The notes under the pieces are model-generated. The model did not search any database and was not told where the DNA came from. It worked only from the letters and a program-made list of their open reading frames with translations. A stretch of 64,000 nucleotides of DNA from Dermanyssus gallinae (lineage: Eukaryota > Arthropoda > Arachnida > Mesostigmata > Dermanyssidae). How positions within the stretch are numbered: the stretch's first letter is position 1; each line of letters starts with the position of its first letter. Shown in pieces: positions 32,863 through 43,770 of the stretch. Location of the stretch: the NCBI GenBank assembly GCA_003439945.1, contig QVRM01002451.1:1-64000 (forward strand), in the 5' to 3' direction. The position numbers and the translations under genes were made by a program.

Positions 32863-35793
32863 CTATCGCTCATGCCCGTGAGGAAGTCCTGTTCGCCCCC
32901 TGGCACGAAGGTCCGGGTCCATCCAGTCTCTCATAGTTCCGAGCACTGAGGTCGCGTTTCCTCTTTGGATCTCCAGGGACAGTCGCTGGGAGAAGAAGGC
33001 GTGCGCCCTCTTGTCCATTGTCGCCTGCCGTAATGCGTCGCCAACCCGAGAGATCAATGTTACCGTGAGGGGCCCAGGGCCACCCATCGTCTCGAACGCG
33101 AATGGCGAAAAGTGGTGCGCCCGACTTAGGTCCGCATACTTTCTCATCTTTGAGGTCTCAGCTCGCGTAACGGCAGTCCCCGGGCGGGACGCGCCGGGAC
33201 CGACAAGGGAAGGGGTCAGAGAGTCGGTCACCGTCGCATCCCACACCAGGGAACGACATTTATAGAAGGGTATCAAAGTCATACCGTCGGGGCGCTTACC
33301 GTCGTCTCTTGAAAGCCCAGGTGGTTCCAGGACGCCCGGAATCCCCGCCCTCCGCAGCGATCTTGCAAGCATTTCATTGAAGGCAGTGTGTCTTGGGCGC
33401 CGGCCCGCTGCGTGAGCGCAAGACAGGCCGTGTCTGGCGAGGCGCCCAACGGGCTCGCCACAAGAGCATCTGTGTGGCTCAACCAAATCAGCCCCCAATC
33501 TAAGGCCAACGCATATCCGGGTGGATTGGTCATCAAGGCGGGTACCCAGTGAGTCAGCGGGTAGTGCATGCAACCAGTCGCTTGCTCCTGGGCGAGCGAC
33601 AGCTAAAAGACGTGCCTTGTCCTGGTCATCCCTGCATTCTTCAAGCAGCGAACTAAGCGAAGCTTCGTGAGCCTTCTCGGCCCAGGCCCTCTGGCAGGCT
33701 AGTCTATCGGGACCAGGCGATGAAGCTTAAAATCCAGTCGCTATATCGTCACGAGCCGCCTCGAACGTTGCCTAAGCCGCCGGCGGGAGCAGGCGCTGGA
33801 CATTATCCGACGTAGCATGCATCGAGGCAGCCACGGCCGGGCCCGCCAAGGATCGAGCTGAGGGGAGACCAAGGCCGCCCATGGACGTGGGGAGGGCCGC
33901 CTGGCGCACCTCTCGCGGTCGTAAGTTTAGGCTCAGCACTGTCTGTAGGGCCTTCACCACCTGGTCGTCGAATGGTTGGAGAAGATGGTTCAAATCGCCT
34001 GAGCAGTCTATGGACCGTAAAATATGTACGATGCGGCACGCGGAGAACGACGAGCGAAGCAGGTGGAGTCCCTGGTGGGCTCCAACAAGCGGTAGACGTT
34101 CCTGCATCGCCCACAACCTGTCCATCAAGGGGTCGAGCTGTCCCGGCAGCGCAGAGGGCAGAACCGGTGCGCCAAGAAGGTTTATTTCGTGGTCAGCCAC
34201 GACTCTACACCCCGGTAGCAGCTCGAGCAAGGCCCTCAATGAGGGATCGTCTGGGTCTGTCCCCGGAGCGAACACCTCGCATTTGGCCGTGTTCAGCACC
34301 AGACCACTGACTGCCTCGAAAGCAAGGACTCTGCGCACCTCATCGAGCAAGTCCACCATCGGTCCACCAAGTGTGCCATCGTCTAGGTACCAAGCGTTGA
34401 ATGGCACTTGAACGGAGTTAACCAGCTCACGTATCCCCAGGCTGAATAGAGCCGGTCCCAAGGGGTCCCCCTGCTGTATGCCCGATGCCGAAAATAACGT
34501 CTCGGCGCCAAACAACAGGACGGATGGCCCTTTGTACGCGTGTTCTACTAAGGTGAAGAGTTCCGGGACTGTATCCCGAACCGCACGAAGGAGGTGATCC
34601 CTACGGATGGTGTTGAATGCATTGCGAAAATCCAACTTCAGGAGTGCCGTACCGGGGGAACTTGATTGCATAAAGGCTCTTGCTGCATGTACGACAGTCT
34701 CCGTTCCGCCCGCCATGCCAAATCCCAGCTGGTGCGGGCCAAGTTGTTCCATAATAAGTTCTTTGGCCTCGCGGCAGGCTATCTTTGCTGCGATCCTCCG
34801 TAACGTAAGAGAGCAGGCAATGGGGCGAATTGAGGCGTCTTTTTTGCGCAGTGCGAATAGGTTGGCGCCGAACACGATCGCCCTGACCTCAGCCGGCAGT
34901 CGGCCCCATCTCAGGACGTTCATCACTCTGGCGAGTGATGCGGCCAGTCTCCCGGCCACCGGTCCGATCCCGGGGGAAAGGAAATCCTTTAGATGGCGCG
35001 GGCGGAGACCGTCAGGACCAGCGGACGAACTGGCCGGAAAGCCGGCTACAGCTCCCAAGACGTCATCGACTGAGGTTTGATGCTGCGACATCGAGTCAGG
35101 AGGGGCAGGAAAAGCCAAGTGCGGCGGAGCAGGTGGGTGCTTGGTGGCAAGCGAAGCTAGGACTCCGTCCCCCGAGGCAAATGAGTCGGTAGAGCATAAT
35201 AGTCGGGCCGTCCCGGAAACGTCTCCCTCAGATAGCTTGCTCGAAACGCGGCGTGCCGAGTCCTCAGGCGAGTCGCACGGGTCCGTTCTGGCTCTTCTAA
35301 TACCTCCTACGCGATACTCAAAACGCCAGCCATCGCGAAATGCACGGAGGTTCGATCGGACAGTCGCTGCCAAAGAGATTGACGACAAGGTGCGAAGTGG
35401 CAGTTGAAGTACCACATAAGCAAATAACAGGAGCGACTCCCACGAGGGGAGGTCGTTGTTGGCCGCCACAAGGTCGAGGACGTCGCAAAAGAGCTCGGCA
35501 ACCAAAGGCCTCACCGCCCGGAGAACCACGCGCATCACCCTTGATTGTTGGATCGCAATGCTGAGCCTGTCGACCAGCGGCTGTCTCGGCTGCGACGGGA
35601 GTGTTGGCGCGGAGGATACAGTCGGAGACGGTGCGGCAGTCGCAGACGTGGAACGGCATCTAGCTTGATGAATGGGGAGACCGCGGCGGGTGAAGTCCCG
35701 GCCGCATCTGGGACAAGTAACCCTTATAGAGGGGTTATCTGCTACTGGAGCGCTCTGGGGAGGGGGATAGGAAGCTGAGCCAGGGTCCGTCAT
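32863..35793 (-). pseudogene. ORF2 of RLE non-LTR element: zinc finger, RT, restriction-like endonuclease
   Basis: ORF2 begins at ATG 35793, overlapping the ORF1 stop as ATGA. An N-terminal CPRCGRDFTRRGLPIHQARC finger (C-x2-C-x11-H-x3-C, residues 27-46) is followed by RT with LDFRNAFNTI (motif A, Asp about 388), GIQQGDPLGPALF (motif B, about 440) and WYLDDGT (motif C, about 468-474). The frame meets TAG at 33774-33772 and TAA at 33729-33727, then stays open in the same frame to 32863. That second part encodes CSCGEPVGRLARHGLSC, RHTAFN, KRPDGMT and VWDATV, the CCHC plus PD...D layout of R2-type endonucleases. Without the two stops it would be about 976 codons. The RT and RLE cores look intact, so decay appears recent. 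Confidence 0.85.
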
Positions 35794-37604
35794 TGGGAAG
35801 TGGGTGCGGGGGACACCAGACCTTGCAGCAACGGTGCCAGAGCTAGCAGCGGACGCAGTGCGTTAACGATGCCTCGAAGCGTGTCGGCTAGCTTCGGGTT
35901 GGTACGTGCGAGCAGTGATGCGGCCTTGGACAAACAACCAAGGTCAAAGTCGTCTGTCGACTTAGGCAAGCGCGACCGAACGCGGGGGACGGCGCGACCG
36001 CGCTGGACGGATCTACTCGTAACCAATTGGCGACGGCGCTTGGGAGGGCGGTGAGCAGCGTCCATTACTCGTTCCACTTGTTTAGGGGGCTCCATTTCAG
36101 TAGATGGCGGCGTCTTCAAACGGAGCAAAGATTTCCGGGGGGCAGGGATCGGCCGGAAGGGGGGGAGCACGACCTCGACGGGCGCTGCCGAAGCTTCCGG
36201 GGCCACGCCTGAAGAGACTGGAATCACCAAACGGCGTACCGCCGCCGCGTAGGTCCCAGGTGCCGATTCGCTTGGTCCAGGGAGTACGGGGTCCGGGGCG
36301 GTGACCAGGGTGGCTGCCGGCGCCGACAACTGCGCATGTTGGAGCATACGCGACCCAAGCAGGGCCTTGCTTTTCTCGCGAGCTAACGCGAATACGGGGC
36401 AAGACGAGTCTCCTCTAGGGTGAGGGCCCCTGCAGTCAACGCAGCGAGCGCGATTTCGACATGATGCGGCAAGATGGTCGTGCGCACCACATCTCCTGCA
36501 TGCACGGGCGCGAGTGCAACGAGTTGCCGTGTGGCCAGTACGTTGGCAATTGAAGCAAACAATCGGCGACGATGCTTCGACCGTTACATCGTGATCCCTC
36601 CACACAATAAAGACCTTACTAGGTGGTGTCCTTTTGAACAGAACGTGTATCCTGCTAGACGGCACTCGGATGTTCTGCTTATCTTTCCACCCAGGCCTCG
36701 TGTCCCTCCTTATTTTTACCGCGCCGTACGAGGCGAGCTCGGATAGAAGGCATTCGTCAGAGAAGGCCGGGTTGACGTCTTTGATAACGCCCCAAAACGG
36801 ATCCATTGAGGAACATAGACCCACGACCGTCACGCCTCCTAATACCTTGAGTGACACCAACTTACTTGCGGCCGAGATAGTGGGCACCGTGGCCGTTATC
36901 CCTTTGGGACCCCCTCCCAACGTTGCCGCCGGCACAAGGTCATGGAGCGCCTTGAACACTTTCAACAGTTGTTCAGCCGAAAATTCCGGGCGCTGGCTCT
37001 GCTGCTGCTTGTTGGGGGCTTCGGGCGGCAAAGCCGACAAATCCTGTGGCAGAAATCGCACTGTATAAATTGGACCGGCGCCACTGTCAACCGATTCACG
37101 GAAACGCGAGAGTTCCGCTTCAGCTTTAAGCACCCGTCTAGCCGACTTCTTGTTCATAATTGTCACAAAGCCGTTGTCATTCGCCGTATCGCCGGCGCTC
37201 CGAGAAACCCCCGCACTGTTAGAAGAGTCCTCCGTGTCTGAGGCAGCACGGGCCCGTTTGACAGCAGGCTTTTGCGCAGCTGAGACACCTGGTGCGGTCT
37301 CAGTAGCCACTGTCTCCGCCGTCGTTGTGTCGTTGTCAGCTGGGCGAGGCTGTTCTATCGGTCGAACAGCAGCATCGCTTGCACCATAGACGGTTGCCGA
37401 TGTCGCAGGCGACGTGCAGCGCACGTCGGGCGTAGGTGTATCGGACAACAATTCTAAACGTGACCGCATCGTGCGGCAACCCTCCACCGCCATGGCAGAC
37501 AACGCCGCCAGCGCAACGGACGATGTCGGCGTAGCAGACGCCAGTTCGAGTGGATACCCGCGCGAACCGCTGCTCTCGCCGTCCGCATCCGCATCGCCGT
37601 CCAT
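35790..37604 (-). CDS. ORF1: gag-like RNA-binding protein with three zinc knuckles
   Basis: The 604-residue frame is open throughout. It has a low-complexity Ala/Thr/Ser-rich N-terminal third, a central region with PPSKVFIVWRDHDVTV, and zinc knuckles from about residue 350: CFNCQRTGHTATRC, CRRCGAHDHLAASC and CVDCRGPHPRGDSSC. A proline-rich stretch and a basic RPPKRRRQLV segment follow. This layout is that of gag-like ORF1 proteins of Jockey/I/R1-group elements, expected to bind element RNA in a ribonucleoprotein particle. Its TGA overlaps the ORF2 ATG (ATGA at 35793-35790), suggesting coupled termination-reinitiation. Its pairing with an RLE-type ORF2 is unusual. The GC-rich codon use differs from the surrounding AT-rich DNA. 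Confidence 0.85.
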   Translation of the reverse strand: MDGDADADGESSGSRGYPLELASATPTSSVALAALSAMAVEGCRTMRSRLELLSDTPTPDVRCTSPATSATVYGASDAAVRPIEQPRPADNDTTTAETVATETAPGVSAAQKPAVKRARAASDTEDSSNSAGVSRSAGDTANDNGFVTIMNKKSARRVLKAEAELSRFRESVDSGAGPIYTVRFLPQDLSALPPEAPNKQQQSQRPEFSAEQLLKVFKALHDLVPAATLGGGPKGITATVPTISAASKLVSLKVLGGVTVVGLCSSMDPFWGVIKDVNPAFSDECLLSELASYGAVKIRRDTRPGWKDKQNIRVPSSRIHVLFKRTPPSKVFIVWRDHDVTVEASSPIVCFNCQRTGHTATRCTRARACRRCGAHDHLAASCRNRARCVDCRGPHPRGDSSCPVFALAREKSKALLGSRMLQHAQLSAPAATLVTAPDPVLPGPSESAPGTYAAAVRRLVIPVSSGVAPEASAAPVEVVLPPFRPIPAPRKSLLRLKTPPSTEMEPPKQVERVMDAAHRPPKRRRQLVTSRSVQRGRAVPRVRSRLPKSTDDFDLGCLSKAASLLARTNPKLADTLRGIVNALRPLLALAPLLQGLVSPAPTSQ

Positions 37605-37764
37605 CAGCGCGTTTGGTCGGAAACACCAAAACGGCTAAAAAACACAAAGAAACTCGGAAAAAATGGGAAAAGCACACCGTACCAGGCACTTGAGACCGAG
37701 AAGGAGCACTCACACAAAACTTGTCCGGGAAAACGAGGTAGGATCACCAAAACGAAGCGAATAT
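37605..37764 (-). other. 5' UTR of the RLE element / junction with the R2-like element
   Basis: No start codon with a good frame precedes ORF1 here. The junction with the R2-like coding sequence lies somewhere between about 37765 and 37850; I could not fix it because no undisturbed copy of either element is available in the window. Confidence 0.5.
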
Positions 37765-40607
37765 TCACAGAGCTCTTACGGAACACGACCGTTTGTCGCC
37801 GTAGCAGACGCCCAAAAATGGTCTCAGGGAGGGTGCGGTGGGTCTACGGAAGGTGCGCTCGCGGTCCACCTGCAGTCCCTTTTCACGCAGTAGTCGGGAG
37901 ACCCGCTCACAAATGTCGTCGTGGCGCTTTGTGATTGAGAGATGGGTATAGTCGCACAGTTGGCTGACGTGGGCCAGCGTTTCAACGGCGTTGCACCCGT
38001 GACGACAAAATTTGTCGTACCCGGGGCGGCCCCTGGCGAGTCTGGCACGCGTTGGTAGTGCGTTGATCCTCATCTTAATAAGATTTATGTACTCCTTACC
38101 AGATAGGTAAGGAGTACCTTTGACCCAGTTTTGTGTAAAAGGGGTTTTGTGTGCGTCTTTGAGGTGAGCTCCATCGAACGTGTTATGTAGTGTTTGAGAC
38201 CAGTAATCGGTCTCTTGTGCGGCATTTTCAATGGTCGTGTCCCCGAATACACAGAGGGCGCTGGTTTTCGCCAGTTCGTCCTTGTGGTAATCCGAGGACA
38301 GTAACCATTGTGTGCCAATGTGGGGCGATTTTTGTAGGTTGGTGAGGCGGGAGAGGCGAAGTCTGGGTATTAGTGTACGGAGACAGGGGATGTCCAGACC
38401 GCCATGTGCAGTGTGCGCGTAGAGAAATGCGTTGGGCACGGAGTTTTCGAGCTTGAGCCAATGCACTTTGACCGTACGCCTGATCTCATTATCTAGTTCT
38501 GTTAGGAATGCTCTGGATGGCCGGGGACCAGCGACCAATCTATAAAGGATTTTTGGGATGGCGAATTGTTTAAGTATAACTAGTCTTTGTTGGGGTTTTA
38601 GGGGAGCTATCGTTAGTCTGCTAAGAAATTCTAGGAGTGTAGTCTTGGCAGAATCGACCCTGCCAGTATTGTCGAATTCAATGCCAAGGTACCTCCATCG
38701 AGCGCTTAGACCTTTGGTGGGCAAAAGCCTCTCTCCAACGGTGAATTCAGGGGAGGTTTGATAGATACTTTTCTTCTCCCGTCCGTCATACATATGGGAG
38801 ATGGTAAAGCTCTTATCAGTATTAATTTCGAGGCCTCTTATTTTTAATAATGGATATGCTAAGTCTAGGAGTTGTTGGAGAGTATTTTTAGTGGACGCCC
38901 ATAAAGCGGTTTCCCTCTTTAAGTTGGTATCCTATATTGGTTTCATTAAGCTTACGAAGAATGTCGTCGAGAACTAGATAAAATAACAGAGGTGACAAGG
39001 GATCTCCTTGACGAACACCTCGTGTGGGCCTGATAGTGCGACATTCTTTTCCGAATTCTAGGAGTGTGTGGGAGGAATGGTAAAGGCGCTCGATATATTC
39101 GATGAAGACCCTTGGGTACCCCCTGCTCTCAAGTGGCCACAGGACCGCGTCATGACTGATCGAGTCGAACGCCTTTCTCAGGTCGATCGACGCGATCCTC
39201 AGTTCGCGGCCCGTGGACTTGGCATCATGAATGATGCCATCGAGAACATTAAGGTTCTCAAAGGTTCCATCGTAGGGGATGAAGGCTCGTTGGGTGTGGA
39301 GAATTTTCATGGAGGTTTGGATACGTTTAGATAGAATTTTATTTAGCGTTCGTTGTAGATAAGAACTAATGGAAATGGGACGGAGGTCACTAGGGGAGGA
39401 CGCGTTTGTGACCTTAGGGATGAACGCTACACGAGCCTTCTGCTGGCAGGGGGGGATGTCACTAATGATTAATATATTGAGGAGACAGCAGACTGTTTCT
39501 TCGGGGAGTTTACGGAGGGATGCTAATTTAATCCCATCCAAGCCTAGTGCTTTAGAAGATCCGCGGAGTGCTATTGGCGTTTCGAATAGGGAGATAGGGT
39601 TTGAAACGCATTTGAGATCAGGGTTGGGAATGTAGGGGTTAGGAGTGAGTGGTGGTGGGGGAGGTTGGGTCATTGCATTGGTCCAATGCTCAACAACATC
39701 CGTGTCGTTTATGTTGTTTATGCGACGTGTACCGTCCAATATGCCTTGAGCACATTTGGACCGGTTTTTGTTGTATAGTTTCTGTGTGATAGCGTAGTGT
39801 TCCCGTCGTAGTTGTCGCTTAGATCGCAACACCCGATCGGTGGATGGGGTTGTCACCGCTGTACTCCGGGTATGCTTGTTGTTTAGGTGCTTATCTAGGA
39901 ATATGTTTAGTGCGTCTGTGTGTGTTTCACCCCGACAAATAATATTTGTCAAATGGGTGAGATCTGCAGTAGATGTGTGTGGGGGGAGGTTGTTTGTGAG
40001 AGCTTGTATATGCGCAATTATTGCGTCTTTTGGGGAAGGAAACATTGTTTCCATTGGGTCATCGGTTAATCTTTTCGGATAAGGATCGCCAGCCTCGTCA
40101 GAGGAAGACGATTGTCGAGTTCGCTTGCGCGCAAGCTCACTGACTTTCGCCTTATACGCCGTCGTGTTTCGCTGGCTTTTAATCGACTCAACTGTGCGAT
40201 CGGGAAATTTAGATAGTAGATGATCTATGATCTCGCCGGGTGTCACGTTATTATTATCCGATTGGAGGGAGACTTCTAAGTAGGCGAGAAAGTCACGGTC
40301 TTGGGGGTCCCAGCGCGCCTTTTTAAGAGGTGGTTGGCTGCTTACGTTGTCATTCCACTCAGACGGATGGTTCCGTCTGATGTGGATGCGGAGGCCGGCG
40401 ATGGAGTTAAAAGATCGTAAGCAGCCGGCGACTGGGCATTGATTTACAGGGGGGGGAGGGACCGTGACTGGGGGAGGGGGTGGCACCCGGCGTGGGGATG
40501 TAGGGGCGTTTGGGGAGATACTATTAATGTCTTCGGTATTAACCTCTGTATCAATAGCATCGTTATTATTATCGTTATTATTACTATTATCATTATTACT
40601 AAAGCTA

Positions 40608-40678
<71 letters not shown>

Positions 40679-41072
40679 GCTATTGGTACAACCATTGTTA
40701 ATAGAGGAGACACCGGAGCCGCTTGGTATAGGTGTAGGCTCCTGAATATGGGTGTTGTGGGAATCGGCTATATTATTATTTCTATTGGATGGTGAATTTC
40801 TATTCGGCCGATTATTATTATTATATGTGGTTGTACGCGGGGATCTAACTGTGGGCGACGCGCCAAGTTGTGTGGGGTCGGGGCAGCTATGGTGTATCGG
40901 GTTATTATCACTATTGGGGGCGGGGGGGGGGAGTGAGCGGGTTAATTATACTAGGAGAGGTGGGAGATTGGTTGACTACCTGTGAGCGGTGGGAACGCAT
41001 GTGGGCCGCGAGGCCGGCACCAGTCTTGCACTTCCGGTCGCAGATTGAACAGGTGAGCCGTCGGGAGTCCAT
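37765..41072 (-). pseudogene. R2-like protein: zinc fingers, Myb, RT, CCHC; 3' end missing
   Basis: Reading from ATG 41072 the order is: C2H2 finger CSICDRKCKTGAGLAAHMRSH, a long Ser/Asn-rich linker whose poly-Asn tract is the (ATT)n at 40610-40680, and a second finger CPVAGCLRSFNSIAGLRIH at about 40440-40375. Next come a Myb-like domain (ARWDPQDRDFLAYL...DRTVESIKSQRN) and RT with RIASIDLRKAFDSI (motif A) and RGVRQGDPLSPLLF (motif B). After a frameshift the thumb, RLARGR and CRHGCNAVETLAHVSQLC (CCHC before the endonuclease) follow. Lesions are one extra base in the G10 run at 40922-40931, and a deletion with frame change near 38905 that removes motif C (YxDD). The endonuclease PD...D core and 3' UTR are absent. 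Domain order is that of the R2 clade, but no 28S rDNA flank is seen. Confidence 0.85.
40560..40682. repeat. (ATT)n microsatellite inside the R2-like reading frame
   Basis: On the minus strand this is (AAT)n in the frame of the downstream zinc finger, giving a poly-Asn tract flanked by Asn/Asp/Ser-rich sequence both up- and downstream. It therefore behaves as a coding low-complexity linker in the former protein, not as an external insertion. Confidence 0.8.
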
Positions 41073-42328
41073 CACGCTCTTCGTCTTCTGTGGAAGCGAA
41101 GTTAAAATCAGGATAAAATCCGATTGTTCCGTGGATGTTAAAAACGGTGTGGTTGATGAAGCGTATCGGGTTGTAGATGTTGTGGCCCGATACGCGTGCT
41201 TGACGATGCTCTTCAGCGGTCAAGTTGATAAAAAGCCTGACCACACGGTGCCAAACCGTACACTCTCACAATGTAACAACACAGTGTCTGGTTGTCGTAT
41301 GTGTATGTATGTAGCAGCACTAATTAATATATTGTATTGCTAGTAGATTGCTCTACAGGGCGGATAGTATACGTATAACGAATACCAGTGCCGCCCCCCT
41401 ATGATCTAGTGAGATATAGGTAGCACACAATATAATAATATTACCAGTGCACAGTGATCATGGGATGTGTGTAACAAGAAACGATCAGTACAGGCCACCC
41501 TTGTTACTACACGCAAGCCGGTTACTCGTTCGCAGCTGTTAACCTATGGCCGATTCACAACACAGAACGCTACACACATATATAAATATATATATGTATG
41601 TCGCCACTCTGGGCGCGTTGGCCGGCTCATATGCACACAAGCTTGCGAACGTGAGGTTAGCTTACGCGCCCTGTACGTTATCTCGTACCTGAATGTGGGG
41701 CAGACGTCACCCGTACGTTGGTCCGGGTGCGCGCCTGCACGTTGTCGATGTGCAATCTGCACGTCAACTTCTCCCACAACACACTCCCTCTTGGATGCCG
41801 TTCTCTGCCACGAGGCCACGTGGTGACCAACTGGCCGGCTATCCAAGATGGCCGCGGTAGCGGCGGCTACTACAATGCTATATATGTATCCCTAGGGATA
41901 CATACATACACATTAGCAATAGCCATAGACAGAAACAAGGCGGTTTTTGGTGTTTGGTGGTGACCAAAAACGCCGAATCTGCCTATCTAATGATGCACTG
42001 ATACACCGGGCACTAACCACACACACACACAACACTGTACAACACTGAAAAACACTGGTTTTCTAACTCGGCAGTATCCGACCGGTTGGTCGGTCCGCCG
42101 CCGATGTTGATACATTGCGATGAATGCACGGTTCCACAAATCGCGAAATTTTCGACGAAATGACGGCAGCGGTGTGCTGATGGGGTTGCACTTGGTCACA
42201 AACTTGCTTGGCACGATGGTATGTGCGCTTCCCGGTCAATTTTGTCGATATTGTTAGCGATAACATCGATTGACCGGGAGCGAGCGAAGATGCGACCGTC
42301 CGCTGTGGCAGCCGGTGGCAGACTGAAT
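41073..42328. other. Unassigned 1.25 kb at the 5' side of the composite
   Basis: It has no counterpart in copy A and no recognisable coding content. It may be the 5' UTR of the R2-like element or a third component. It contains a 22-bp perfect palindrome (41883-41904, centre CCCTAGGG) and an imperfect hairpin at 42230-42279 (CCCGGTCAAT against ATTGACCGGG with a CGAT...GTTA/TAAC inner stem). No rDNA sequence is visible. Confidence 0.5.
41883..41904. repeat. 22-bp perfect palindrome
   Basis: The sequence TATGTATCCC-TA-GGGATACATA reads the same on both strands, inside the unassigned part of the composite insertion. It could be a protein-binding site or chance in a TA-rich context. Confidence 0.9.
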
Positions 42329-42450
42329 CGTCGATATAAACTACATCTTTCAGGGAATTTAAGTTCTCTGAATGTTTTGATGAGAAGGTTGTTATCTACT
42401 GAATAATTTTTTTTTCAACATGAACGAAGATGCCAGCAACTATTTGACTG
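42329..42450. repeat. Module M2, right part, with RT relic
   Basis: It continues module M2 from CGTCGATA. The minus strand at 42379-42450 has the decayed motif A region also seen at 7809-7880. Confidence 0.75.
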
Positions 42451-42594
42451 ACGTCCCATGTTTTAGTTTTAGAGGCTTGGAGATAGGTAAAAGCTAATCT
42501 GCTATTGCATTTATTACGCCAAATTGCATTGTATAGAAGATATTGTGATGATTTACTAATCATCTACAATACGTTTGCACACTCGGCAGTGCTG

Positions 42595-42632
<38 letters not shown>

Positions 42633-43221
42633 ATATATATATGACGGCTGACACCCAAACGATACCAGATGCCGTTTGACGATCGCTCAAACGCTTGTTT
42701 CGGAAGCAGGAATGTTAAGCGAGTTAGTTGCTGGCTTCGCTTAAGTCGATCGAGTTGAATGTTCAACCGGTTCTCTCCGCTTTGATTGATTGGCCATCGT
42801 CGGTCGGTTGAATTGACGAGTATCGTGTCCTCGGTGGCGATAACGTTTTGATGGTTGGTCGCACGATTGTTGCTGATGCCGTCGATGAGAACGTTAAGCG
42901 TTTGGCACAGCAATCCGGTGGCTGTTGTAATGCAACCTAAATGGATCACACAATAATACGCAACGACAGCAGCTAGTGAATTGTGTATTCACAAGGCTAC
43001 ACACCTTTTTTGGACCTACTTGTGCTGTTAACGCTACAGCGAGTGCCGACGACGCATGTGGAGAACCAGTGGATGCAATTAGTGAGCAAGCTAACGAAAA
43101 CTAACCTTAAGTTAATTTAATTAAGCAAGTGTACCGCGTATCCTTCAGCTGGGCAATCTCCGGCCATAAGAGTATATTTTCTTGAGGGGAGATAAAGAGT
43201 AGGTGACGGTGGCATTCTAAC
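42451..43221. other. Unit spacer with (TA)n, no gene seen
   Basis: It matches 7885-8671, including the TA tract at 42598-42641 and the open minus-strand frame of unknown nature to 42949. Confidence 0.5.
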
Positions 43222-43497
43222 CTAACATTTTATCTTGCTTAAAAAAGTCATTCCATCTGGCCGTTTTTTGTTGGCCGTGGAGAGACTCGGGAGTTCAAAA
43301 AGAGACGGAAGGTTTTGTTGACAGGAGCAAGTCTTGAGTGGCGCCCGACGCTTACGATGCAACGTGGTAATGGTTTGGTAATGGGCGGTCCATATTATAA
43401 CCAGTGGAGACTGACAATTATAATATCCCAGTCGAAGGACACCTGCGATGCGGGTAGGGTCGTCATCGACGTCTAGTTCCATTGGGGCACTAAGCAT
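43222..43497 (-). pseudogene. Possible RLE-endonuclease relic (copy B)
   Basis: It is orthologous to 8672-8929. It contains KKRPDGMTFL near the end of the frame; the evidence and doubts are the same as for copy A. Confidence 0.3.
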
Positions 43498-43770
43498 GGT
43501 TTGCCAAAGACCGATCTTTAGTAATGACGAACTTAAGAGGGTCTATCAGCCGAAGCATTTAGAAGAACAATAAATATCGTCTCATAATCTGTCACACTTG
43601 TTTTGTGCCTCGACTGGCTCGTTTAACTGTTGTAAAAACCGAAAACAAGGATGCTAAAAACGGCTTCGATAAATCATGATGAGGGCAAGAGGCAATGGCG
43701 CCAGCAAGGCGAAATACCCTGCAAGAGGGTATAAAAACAAAAACGCCTTTCTATATTCTTTCATCACCGT
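43498..43770. other. Unit spacer, no gene seen
   Basis: It matches 8930-9194. Confidence 0.5.

Larger units (their letters stand above)
32768..42328 (-). mobile_element. Composite insertion: RLE two-ORF element + R2-like element
   Basis: Copy A is uninterrupted here (AACCGTCGATATAA). In copy B the site is opened and CGTYGATA is found on both sides (32760-32767 CGTTGATA; 42329-42336 CGTCGATA), as expected of a target duplication with one later change. Inside, on the minus strand, are a 3' end with AATAAA next to 32768, ORF2 and ORF1 of an RLE element, then directly upstream a 3'-incomplete R2-like element, then about 1.25 kb of unassigned DNA. No second duplication separates the two elements. 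Confidence 0.75.

Noticed and set aside
33881..37241. Many plus-strand frames of 60-176 codons over the RLE element
   Set aside because: They are antisense shadows caused by the GC-rich coding sequence of ORF1 and ORF2 on the minus strand.
40439..40795. Plus-strand frames rich in Ile or Leu
   Set aside because: They are shadows of the (ATT)n tract, which on the minus strand is in frame as poly-Asn within the R2-like coding sequence.
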